Part shown: positions 6,357 through 11,354 of the stretch, piece by piece
Position numbering within the stretch: position 1 is the stretch's first letter
How the letters are laid out: each line of letters begins with the position of its first letter
Source: JAYEKL01 sp034660995
Lineage (GTDB): Bacteria; Patescibacteriota; Minisyncoccia; JAHIHE01; JAGLIN01
Assembly (NCBI GenBank): GCA_034660995.1
Contig: JAYEKL010000074.1
Span: 1-11,354 of the forward strand
Length of the DNA: 11,354 bases
Direction of reading: 5' to 3'
Made by a program: the position numbers and the translations under genes
Notes under the pieces: generated by a model
The model's database searches: none
Told to the model about the DNA's origin: nothing
What the model saw: the letters and a program-made list of their open reading frames with translations, nothing else

Positions 6357-6584
6357 ATGACAAAAGAAGAAATAATCAAACAAGAAGAAAGGGAATATAC
6401 CCAAATTAAAGAAAGCATAGTGAAGCTTTTGAAAAAAAATAGTGAGTCTGGATTTACTTATAAACAAATAAAAAATAAGTTCTTACTTTTTCCAGCACAA
6501 GCATATTATCTTCTTTTAGACTTAGTAGAAGAGGAAAAGATAGAAAGAGAAGGAAAATATTATTTTATAAAAAGACAACAGTGA
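6357..6584 (+). CDS. Small protein of unknown function, 75 aa, possibly winged-helix-like
   Basis: I do not recognise this protein. It has 75 residues, is strongly charged (many Lys and Glu), and has no signal peptide or membrane segment. An acidic N-terminal helix (MTKEEIIKQEEREYTQIKESI) precedes a region reading as helix-turn-helix followed by a short hairpin: GFTYKQIKNKF, then AQAYYLLLDLVEEEKIE and REGKYYFIK. That order (helix, helix, long helix, then a beta hairpin around a Gly) is what a small winged-helix DNA-binding domain would look like. This is inference from pattern only. The start is supported by GAGAGGGA six bases upstream. It has its own promoter and a terminator whose stem begins within the TGA stop codon. 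It is the first of three similarly built small genes. Confidence 0.75.
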   Translation: MTKEEIIKQEEREYTQIKESIVKLLKKNSESGFTYKQIKNKFLLFPAQAYYLLLDLVEEEKIEREGKYYFIKRQQ

Positions 6585-6616
6585 GGTGTCAGTTAACAGA
6601 AACTGAACCTCTTTTT
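6583..6616 (+). terminator. Terminator of the first small gene, starting in its stop codon
   Basis: GAGGT-TCAGTT (6583-6594, with G6588 bulged) pairs with AACTGAACCTC (6601-6611) around AACAGA, followed by five Ts. The stem begins at the second base of the TGA. Confidence 0.8.
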
Positions 6617-6618
6617 AT

Positions 6619-6646
6619 TTAACAAAGACCTTGAAAATGATAAGGT
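6619..6646 (+). promoter_or_regulatory. Promoter of the second small gene
   Basis: TTAACA (6619-6624), a 16-base spacer ending in TGA, and TAAGGT (6641-6646). It begins within the T-rich end of the preceding terminator. Its sequence aligns closely with the promoter at 7133. The start site would lie only a few bases before or within the ribosome binding site AAAGGAGG (6651-6658), giving a very short leader. Confidence 0.5.
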
Positions 6647-6664
6647 AAAAAAAGGAGGCTGAAA

Positions 6665-7111
6665 ATGGTATATTTAGCAAAATTTGAAAATGGAAAAACA
6701 AAGGAAACGATAATAACACACGAAATAACAATTGAGACAGTTATAGAAGAAGGGAATCACAAATATCTTGAAGAATTTATTGAGAAGAAGGGAGAGGAAC
6801 TGGAAAAAATAGGTTTTATTAAATCAATTGATTTTGATGATAATATTATTAAAGTGGTTGCTTGTGTTTCTAAACCACATCTTTTCCCAGTTGGAATGAT
6901 TGTTCCTTATCTTTCTTCTTCAGAAACGATTGTAGTAAGTTCGTATCTGCTTCGCACTGTAGAGACAATAGAAAGTGAAACAAAACTATACCTATACTAT
7001 AACATTGAATTTCCAGAATGGATAAAAGTGGATAGGAAAAGCATAAATGTAAAAGTGGAACAAATCTTTTTTCCCGAGAAAAGGGAAAGTTTTCTCATTA
7101 TTCTGTACTAA
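6665..7111 (+). CDS. Protein of unknown function, 148 aa
   Basis: I do not recognise this protein. Its 148 residues have no signal peptide and no clear membrane helix. The composition alternates strand-like stretches (YLAKF, TIITHEITIETVI, IIKVVACVS, TIVVSSYLL, LYLYYNIEF, INVKVEQIFF, FLIILY) with one charged helix (KYLEEFIEKKGEELEKIGF, about 38-56), suggesting a compact mostly-beta or alpha/beta soluble protein. There is one Cys, so no metal cluster is indicated. The start is well fixed by a strong ribosome binding site, AAAGGAGG, six bases upstream. It has its own promoter and a terminator overlapping its last codons. It may act alone or with the neighbouring small genes; nothing in the sequence reveals a role. 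Confidence 0.8.
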   Translation: MVYLAKFENGKTKETIITHEITIETVIEEGNHKYLEEFIEKKGEELEKIGFIKSIDFDDNIIKVVACVSKPHLFPVGMIVPYLSSSETIVVSSYLLRTVETIESETKLYLYYNIEFPEWIKVDRKSINVKVEQIFFPEKRESFLIILY

Positions 7112-7131
7112 ATTAAGTACAGATTTTTTTA
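7103..7131 (+). terminator. Terminator of the second small gene, containing its stop codon
   Basis: CTGTACT (7103-7109) pairs perfectly with AGTACAG (7116-7122) around AAATTA, followed by a run of seven Ts. The last two sense codons and the first base of the TAA stop lie in the 5' arm. Confidence 0.85.
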
Positions 7132-7132
7132 G

Positions 7133-7160
7133 TTGACAAAAATTTCAAAAGTGATATGGT
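7133..7160 (+). promoter_or_regulatory. Promoter of the third small gene
   Basis: Consensus TTGACA (7133-7138), a 16-base spacer ending in TGA, and TATGGT (7155-7160) form an extended -10 promoter directly behind the previous terminator. The start site would be near 7167, just before the ribosome binding site AAAGGAGG (7171-7178). Confidence 0.65.
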
Positions 7161-7187
7161 TTAAAAAACTAAAGGAGGAGCAAGTAA

Positions 7188-7508
7188 ATGGAAAAACATT
7201 TCTGTGAAGAGTGCGAAAAAGAGATAACGAAAGAAAATTTTTTTGAGATTTCTTCGAGAGAAGGAACTCATGGAATAAGAATTCCAAAACTAATAGGAGA
7301 ATTTTGTTCTTTGAAGTGCATTGGTTCCTGGATAAACAGGGACAAGAGAGAGGTAAAAAAAACAACAGAAAGAGAAGACGGCAAGGTGAAAAAAGAAACA
7401 TTTTGGAACCACGAATTAAAAAGAAAATTTAATTCGTGTGACATACATGAAGAAAAAGGGAATTTATGTGTAAAACCAGAAATTTGGAATGCGTTAGTTA
7501 AGGATTAA
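7188..7508 (+). CDS. Small Cys-rich protein, 106 aa, probable zinc-binding domain
   Basis: This is a soluble 106-residue protein with a likely N-terminal zinc knuckle: CEEC (Cys6, Cys9) and FCSLKC (Cys40, Cys44), about 30 residues apart. The CxxC ... FCSxxC layout is that of TRASH/MYM-like treble-clef zinc domains, which often bind metals, nucleic acids or proteins. The second half is highly basic and acidic (DKREVKKTTEREDGKVKKE) and holds two more Cys (84 and 93) and a His (87), which could form a second site. The family and function are not recognised. The start is supported by AAAGGAGG nine bases upstream. The last seven codons lie in the 5' arm of the terminator, and the stop codon is in its loop. 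It is the third of three autonomous small genes. Confidence 0.8.
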   Translation: MEKHFCEECEKEITKENFFEISSREGTHGIRIPKLIGEFCSLKCIGSWINRDKREVKKTTEREDGKVKKETFWNHELKRKFNSCDIHEEKGNLCVKPEIWNALVKD

Positions 7509-7539
7509 ATTTATTTTTTTAACTACGCATTCCTTTTTT
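7486..7539 (+). terminator. Long terminator hairpin of the third small gene, containing its 3' end
   Basis: GGAATGCGTTAGTTAA (7486-7501) pairs with TTAACTACGCATTCC (7519-7533) with one bulged T, a stem of 15 pairs, followed by six Ts. The loop (7502-7518) contains the TAA stop codon at 7506-7508, so the hairpin is partly coding. Confidence 0.85.
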
Positions 7540-7558
7540 ATTCTATAATTTCTTTTAA

Positions 7559-7690
7559 ACTAACTTGCTTTGACAGCTCCGCTTTTATAAATTCAAAAAA
7601 TTATACGAAAAGTATTATTTATTGAGATAAACTGGATTCCCGTCTTCATGGGTAATGACAAAAATAATGGAATTATTAAAGCAAGCTAGT
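7559..7690. repeat. Inverted-repeat-bounded segment holding a degenerate GTCATT-type palindrome
   Basis: ACTAACTTGCTTT (7559-7571) and AAAGCAAGCTAGT (7678-7690) match inverted at 12 of 13 positions. Between them, 7632-7660 reads CTGGATTCCCG ... GGGTAATGACA, a degenerate inverted copy of the widespread GTCATTCCC...GGGAATCCAG palindrome. No gene is visible. The 200 bases 7509-7709 separate the convergent third small gene and miaB. Confidence 0.5.
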
Positions 7691-7709
7691 ATAAACTTCA
7701 CATACCTGC

Positions 7710-9125
7710 TTATTTGATCTTTCCCTTTAATCCCCAAGCACTCGCTTGGGTTATTTTTATCTTCAAAAATTTTCCTTCTTTAATTTTTAATTCTTGCCCG
7801 CTCGCTGAATCGGAAATATTCTTAATCTTTAATTCAATTCTAACGCTCTTAAAACTTTTTGTTTTTCCATAAATAAAATTACCATCAATTTTATCAATCA
7901 AAATCTCTTGAATTTTTCCGATATACTTTTGATTATTTTCTAAAGCTGTTCTTTTTAAGATCCCTGTCAGAATATTTTCTCTTTTTTTCTTTTCCTTCCA
8001 ACTGACATTGTCTTCTAATTTAGCAGAAACTGTACCAACGCGCGGTGAATATTTATTTATATAAACCATATCAAATTTCGCCTTTTTCATAACTCCGGCA
8101 GTTTTTTGAAATTGTTCTTCTGTTTCGGTGGGAAATCCAACAATTACATCTGTTGTTATCGCAACATTGGGAATATACTTTCTAATTATTTTTACTAAAT
8201 CTAAAAAATGTTCTGCTGTATATTTTCTGTTCATTTTTTTTAAAATTTCGTTGTCACCTGATTGAAACGCAAGATGAATATATGGTGTTACTTTTTCACA
8301 TTCTGCCACTGTTTTAATGAGCTTTTCTGTCATATCTTTTGGATGACTTGTTAAAAATCTAATCCAAAAATCACCAGGAATATTGTTAATTAGTTTTAGA
8401 AGATTTGGGAAATCTATTGTTTTATTGTCAAATTGTCCTATTGCCAAATTGTCAGTTGCCAATAATTTTTGATTTATAATTTTTGATTCACAATTCAATT
8501 GATAACTATTCACATTCTGTCCTAGCAAAATAATCTCTTTATATCCTTTTTTAACTAATTTCGCAATTTCATCCAAAATTTCTTCCACTGGTCTTGAATA
8601 TTCTCTTCCTCTTGTATATGGCACGACACAGTAAGAACAAAAATTATTACAGCCAGTCATAATTGGAACGTATGCGGAGAATTTACTTTTATAATTTGGT
8701 TTGATTTTGAAATAAGACTGTTGGCTCCATAGTCCCGTAGGGCTGTGGAACCTGTTTGCAAACGACTTGTATTTAGGCTCCACAGCTCCACTGCGGTGGG
8801 AACTATGGAGCCAGCTATTCATATCCTTAATATCAACAACCAAATCAAACAATTTCTCAAACCTCTCTCTATCGCTTTCCAAAACACATCCAGTCAGAAC
8901 TATTTTTAAATTCTGATTTTTCTTTTTATATTTTTTATATCTCTTAAAATTTCCAGCAACTCTGTCTACTGCTGATTTTCTAACACTGCACATATTAATC
9001 ACAATCAAATCGGCTTTATCTTCTAATAAAACTTTTTCGTATTCTGCCGCCTCTAAAACACTTGCAATTCTCTCTGAATCAGAATGATTCATCTGACAGC
9101 CATAAGTTTTAATATAATATTTCAT
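7710..9125 (-). CDS. miaB: tRNA-2-methylthio-N6-dimethylallyladenosine synthase (radical SAM methylthiotransferase)
   Basis: MiaB adds the 2-methylthio group to i6A37 made by MiaA. All parts are present in 471 residues. The N-terminal UPF0004 domain carries cluster cysteines Cys10 (YGCQMN), Cys46 (NMCSVR) and Cys80 (TGC). The radical SAM core carries CNNFCSYC (Cys159, Cys163, Cys166), VVPYTRGREYSRP and LLGQNVNSY. The C-terminal TRAM domain ends in WGLKGKIK. Two stretches look inserted. Residues about 103-136 are encoded by the palindromic element at 8722-8813, and residues about 209-236 by tandem repeats at 8423-8515; both keep the frame and fall between conserved blocks. The start has no ribosome binding site. 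It lies 268 bases downstream of thrS on the same strand, separated by a broken duplicate of its own internal segment. Confidence 0.95.
   Translation of the reverse strand: MKYYIKTYGCQMNHSDSERIASVLEAAEYEKVLLEDKADLIVINMCSVRKSAVDRVAGNFKRYKKYKKKNQNLKIVLTGCVLESDRERFEKLFDLVVDIKDMNSWLHSSHRSGAVEPKYKSFANRFHSPTGLWSQQSYFKIKPNYKSKFSAYVPIMTGCNNFCSYCVVPYTRGREYSRPVEEILDEIAKLVKKGYKEIILLGQNVNSYQLNCESKIINQKLLATDNLAIGQFDNKTIDFPNLLKLINNIPGDFWIRFLTSHPKDMTEKLIKTVAECEKVTPYIHLAFQSGDNEILKKMNRKYTAEHFLDLVKIIRKYIPNVAITTDVIVGFPTETEEQFQKTAGVMKKAKFDMVYINKYSPRVGTVSAKLEDNVSWKEKKKRENILTGILKRTALENNQKYIGKIQEILIDKIDGNFIYGKTKSFKSVRIELKIKNISDSASGQELKIKEGKFLKIKITQASAWGLKGKIK
8423..8515. repeat. Octanucleotide tandem repeat inside miaB
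   Basis: Four 8-base units in phase (TATTGTCA, AATTGTCC, TATTGCCA, AATTGTCA; 8423-8454) belong to the WATTGTTA family seen at 3105 and 9133. They are followed by AT-rich near-duplicates (AATTTTTGATT twice, then ATTCACAATTCAATTG) to about 8515. On the coding strand the block encodes about residues 204-234 of MiaB, between GQNVNSY and the FPNLLKLI block. Confidence 0.7.
8651..8714. repeat. Source copy of a 64-bp exact direct repeat (inside miaB)
   Basis: Bases 8651-8714 are identical to 9188-9251, in the same orientation, 537 bases apart. In miaB they encode the stretch from SYFKIKPNYK to YVPIMTGC just ahead of the radical SAM cysteines. Confidence 0.95.
8722..8813. repeat. 92-bp palindromic element in frame within miaB
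   Basis: The ends are inverted repeats, TGGCTCCATAGTCCC (8722-8736) and GGAACTATGGAGCCA (8799-8813), matching at 14 of 15 positions. Each half forms its own hairpin, GGCTCCATAG...CTGTGGAACC on one side and GGCTCCACAG...CTATGGAGCC on the other. A related hairpin lies at 9310-9339 in the miaB remnant. It encodes about residues 105-135 of MiaB, with the two halves giving the similar peptides SWLHSS and GLWSQQ. Confidence 0.85.
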
Positions 9126-9132
9126 ATTACTC

Positions 9133-9164
9133 TATTGCTAAATTGTTCTATTGTTATATTGCTA
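9133..9164. repeat. Octanucleotide tandem repeat upstream of miaB (4 units)
   Basis: TATTGCTA, AATTGTTC, TATTGTTA and TATTGCTA follow each other in 8-base steps, ending 7 bases before the miaB start codon (seen on the minus strand). It occupies the region where a ribosome binding site and -10 box would be expected. Confidence 0.7.
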
Positions 9165-9187
9165 ACTTCTCATTCGTAAATTTTATG

Positions 9188-9251
9188 AGCCAGTCATAAT
9201 TGGAACGTATGCGGAGAATTTACTTTTATAATTTGGTTTGATTTTGAAATA
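9188..9251. repeat. Second copy of the 64-bp exact direct repeat
   Basis: Identical to 8651-8714; the match ends sharply on both sides (C8650 versus G9187, A8715 versus G9252). The perfect match contrasts with the diverged flanks, which suggests recent gene conversion or a recent duplication junction. Confidence 0.95.
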
Positions 9252-9260
9252 GCTAGATTG

Positions 9261-9339
9261 CTTGAGAGAGGTTTGGGGTGTGTTAATGTGGAGCCTTTTT
9301 GCGCATTTAGGCTCCATAGCCCTCCGGGACTATGGAGCC
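9261..9339. repeat. Nested repeats in the miaB remnant
   Basis: GAGAGAGGTTTGGGGTGTGTTAA (about 9263-9285) is a third copy of the G-rich family of 3145-3190 and 3566-3622. Next to it lies the near-perfect hairpin 9310-9339 (GGCTCCATAG facing CTATGGAGCC), of the same family as the element at 8722-8813. The G-rich copy appears to interrupt the miaB-like sequence. Confidence 0.7.
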
Positions 9340-9393
9340 AGCTATTTATATTAACAACCGCATCAAACAATTTCTTTAGATAACTTTTGTAAT

Positions 9394-11145
9394 TCATTTA
9401 TTATTAATCTCTTTTTTAATTTTTTCAAGGAACTTTTCAACTTTTATGGTCTTAATATCTCTTGACCTTCTTGATCTTACGGCAACTGAGTTGTTTTCAG
9501 CCTCTTTTTCTCCAACTACTAGCATATAAGGAATTTTTTGCTTTTCTGATTCGCGAATTTTTTTGCCAACACTTTCATTATCATCGTTAATTTCTGCTCT
9601 AATATCATTTTCAAGCAACAGAGCGCTTATTTTTTGAGCATAATCAAAATGTTTTTCAGAAGATACTGGTAAAATTTTCACTTGAACAGGGGAGAGCCAG
9701 ACTGGAAAGGCGCCAGCAAAATGTTCAATAAGCAATGCTAAAAATCGTTCATAGGACCCTAAAATAGCGCGATGAACCATAACAACGAACTCTTCTTTAC
9801 CCTTTTCATTTGTGTAAACTAAACCGAAACGTTTTGGTGTAGCAAAATCAAGTTGGACTGTTGGAATTTGAATTTCCTTTCCAAGAGAATCTCTAAACAT
9901 AAAGTCAAGTTTAGGACCGTAAAGAGCGGCCTCTCCTTCAATTTTTTTAGCGTCAAGTTTCATTTCTTTTGCAACATCTTCTAGCATTTTTTCACATTTA
10001 TCCCAATCTTGAGAATCTCCAATATATTTTTCTGGATGACTATAGTCTCTTACTGAAAGTGATATCCAGTGATTTCCCCAAAGTCCGATAGCGCTATAAA
10101 AATCTTTAATTATACTTACCATATTTTTTACTTCTTCTTTTACTTGTTCCACGCGACAAAAAGAATGGCCATCCTCAACTGTAATCGCGTAAACTCTATT
10201 CAATCCGCCAACCTCTCCAGACTTTTCTGCTCTGTATTGTTTTTCTGATTCCATATATCTAATCGGCAAATCGCGATATGACCGCTTCTTTGAAGCGTAA
10301 ATTTGTGTTTGATGCGGACATTGAACTGGCTTCATTACAAAATCATGTTTTTGCTCAGAAGAAACATGGAATAATTCTTTGCCAAATTTATCCGCATGTC
10401 CTGATATTTTGTACAAATCTATTTTTGCTAGATGCGGAGTCATTACTTTTTGAAATCCATAACCAGCGCAAATTTTCTCAATATGTTTTCTTAATTCGTC
10501 AATGATAATAACTCCTTTTGGGGCAAATAGTGGCAATCCTGGGCCAACTAGATCAGAAAAGCAAAACAGGTCTAATTCTTTTCCTAATTTTCGATGATCT
10601 CTTTTTGCAACTTCTTCAACTAGTTTCAAATATTCCTTCAATTCTTTTTTATTATTAAAAGCAACTCCGTAAATTCTTTGAAGCATTTTGTTTTTTTCGT
10701 CACCTCGCCAATAAGCGCCAGCAATTTTAGTTAACTTGAATGATGTAAAATCAATTTCATTAGTTAAATCTATATGCGGACCCTTGCATAGATCTACAAA
10801 ATCTCCAGTTTTATAAAGTGAAATTTCTTCATCCTTTGCCTCATCGTTCAGAATCTCTACTTTATAGTTTTGTCCAGCTTTTTCATAAAGCTCTATAGCC
10901 TTATTATGACTTACAATTTGTTTTTCAAATGGAAGACCTTTTTTGATTATCTCTTTCATCTTCTTTTCTAAAATTAGTAAGTCTTCTGGAATTAAAGTTC
11001 GTGGTAAATCAAAATCATAATAAAACCCATTTTCAATATTTGGACCAACGCCAAATTTTGCTTCTGGAAACATTTCTAAAACAGCAGTGGCAAGAATATG
11101 CGCTAATGAGTGACGCTTGATTTCTAGTTTTTGTTCTTTGTTCAT
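9394..11145 (-). CDS. thrS: Threonyl-tRNA synthetase lacking the TGS domain
   Basis: This class II synthetase charges tRNA-Thr and edits mischarged Ser-tRNA-Thr. It has 583 residues, against about 640 in E. coli; the N-terminal TGS domain is missing. This is real, since an in-frame TAA lies at 11164-11166, seven codons above the start. The editing domain is intact: RHSLAH (His12, His16) and CKGPH (Cys120, His124). The catalytic zinc ligands are Cys276 (KPVQCPHQ, altered from the usual NCPGH or NCPHH), His327 (EDGHSFC) and His458 (VMVHRAILGSYERF). The anticodon-binding domain follows from about 485 (PVWLSPVQV to the C-terminus). No ribosome binding site precedes the ATG. The stop TGA overlaps the ATG of the miaB remnant. 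Regulation is not evident; no T-box sequence is seen upstream. Confidence 0.96.
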   Translation of the reverse strand: MNKEQKLEIKRHSLAHILATAVLEMFPEAKFGVGPNIENGFYYDFDLPRTLIPEDLLILEKKMKEIIKKGLPFEKQIVSHNKAIELYEKAGQNYKVEILNDEAKDEEISLYKTGDFVDLCKGPHIDLTNEIDFTSFKLTKIAGAYWRGDEKNKMLQRIYGVAFNNKKELKEYLKLVEEVAKRDHRKLGKELDLFCFSDLVGPGLPLFAPKGVIIIDELRKHIEKICAGYGFQKVMTPHLAKIDLYKISGHADKFGKELFHVSSEQKHDFVMKPVQCPHQTQIYASKKRSYRDLPIRYMESEKQYRAEKSGEVGGLNRVYAITVEDGHSFCRVEQVKEEVKNMVSIIKDFYSAIGLWGNHWISLSVRDYSHPEKYIGDSQDWDKCEKMLEDVAKEMKLDAKKIEGEAALYGPKLDFMFRDSLGKEIQIPTVQLDFATPKRFGLVYTNEKGKEEFVVMVHRAILGSYERFLALLIEHFAGAFPVWLSPVQVKILPVSSEKHFDYAQKISALLLENDIRAEINDDNESVGKKIRESEKQKIPYMLVVGEKEAENNSVAVRSRRSRDIKTIKVEKFLEKIKKEINNK

Positions 11146-11235
11146 ATTTTTTAGAATTATGAATTATGATTGCCATTGCGATGAGCCTAAGTAAACGTAG
11201 TCCCATTTTATCTCGCTAAAGAGGCTATAAAGAGG

Positions 11236-11325
11236 CTTAGCCTCTATACGATTATCTTTTATTTAAAGTATTCCTTTCTATATAAAGATAAGCCGTAATA
11301 ATAAAACCAGCGTGGAGAGGCTAAG
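11236..11325. repeat. Palindromic element upstream of thrS
   Basis: CTTAGCCTCT (11236-11245) and AGAGGCTAAG (11316-11325) are perfect inverted repeats. Inside them, TTATCTTT (11252-11259) faces AAAGATAA (11284-11291), so the 90 bases can fold into one interrupted hairpin. The left end also makes a tight palindrome, AGAGGCTTAGCCTCT (11231-11245). It lies 90-180 bases upstream of thrS in what would be its promoter and leader region; no convincing promoter was found there. Confidence 0.6.
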
Positions 11326-11354
11326 TCTCTGTCTGTGTAAATATTTAATTAAAG

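Larger units (their letters stand above)
9188..9397 (-). pseudogene. Broken partial duplicate of an internal miaB segment
   Basis: On the minus strand the region starts at an ATG overlapping the thrS stop (ATGA) and reads KKLFDAVVNI then NSWLHSPGGLWS. This parallels MiaB KLFDLVVDI, NSWLHS and GLWS (residues 91-133). It contains the hairpin GGCTCCATAG...CTATGGAGCC (9310-9339), then a foreign repeat copy (about 9261-9286). It then returns to miaB sequence in another reading frame: 9188-9251 is identical to 8651-8714. Similarity stops right before the codon of the first radical SAM Cys. The open frame of 67 codons (9194-9397) mixes two miaB frames and ends early, so it cannot give a working enzyme. 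It is best read as a tandem partial duplication that decayed. Confidence 0.85.

Noticed and set aside
6582..9396. TGA reassigned to glycine, as in some CPR lineages (Gracilibacteria, SR1)
   Set aside because: All core genes read full length with no internal TGA, glycines use GGN codons, and TGA appears only at expected ends (the first small gene and thrS).
9194..9397. A 67-codon open frame with an ATGA overlap to the thrS stop, resembling a coupled small gene
   Set aside because: Its two halves match miaB in different frames and it contains two repeat families, so it is a broken duplicate rather than a gene.
10278..10505. Open frame antisense to thrS
   Set aside because: It is an antisense shadow of conserved ThrRS codons, with no ribosome binding site and no protein-like composition. 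The same applies to frames opposite argS, aspS, gatB and miaA.
11146..11354. Possible threonine T-box riboswitch in the thrS leader
   Set aside because: The leader strand has no conserved T-box sequence (TGGNACCGCG type) and no antiterminator/terminator pair next to the start.

Overview
The window is AT-rich DNA read with the standard bacterial code. It is dominated by core translation genes, separated by intergenic stretches full of short palindromic and tandem repeats. Several traits point to a small-genome bacterium of the Candidate Phyla Radiation (Patescibacteria): core genes without Shine-Dalgarno sites, a threonyl-tRNA synthetase lacking the TGS domain, a tRNA gene without encoded CCA, and families of small palindromes invading genes as well as spacers. 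This is inference from sequence character; no phylogenetic marker was tested.

Layout. Positions 1-747 hold the 3' end of argS (+). Positions 748-1317 hold a promoter, a leader hairpin, a tRNA-Asn(GTT), a terminator, a second promoter and a 211-bp inverted-repeat element in front of aspS (1318-3099, +). Positions 3100-3776 are a repeat-filled spacer ending in the gatB promoter. gatB (3777-5261, +) converges on miaA (5355-6305, -) at a hairpin terminator. Positions 6299-7539 hold three small genes of unknown function on the + strand, each with its own promoter, a good ribosome binding site and a terminator that begins inside the gene's 3' end. Then, on the - strand, come miaB (7710-9125), a broken duplicate of an internal miaB segment (9188-9397), and thrS (9394-11145) with a palindromic element upstream.

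How the genes fit together. argS, aspS and thrS charge tRNAs. gatB encodes a subunit of the Asp/Glu-tRNA amidotransferase. With tRNA-Asn, aspS and gatB side by side, the first half of the window looks like part of an indirect Asn-tRNA pathway; gatA and gatC are not here. The AspRS has the His typical of non-discriminating enzymes, but the tRNA has G1-C72 rather than the U1-A72 pair that bacterial GatCAB is known to prefer. MiaA and MiaB act in sequence to make ms2i6A at position 37 of tRNAs reading UNN codons.

Most worth a second look: (1) repeats lying in frame inside miaB (two sites) and miaA (one site), in families also seen in the spacers; (2) the three self-contained small-gene cassettes with near-identical promoter design; (3) the unusual tRNA-Asn; (4) the segmental duplication of miaB. 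I see no CRISPR array, transposase, toxin-antitoxin pair or recognisable defence system.
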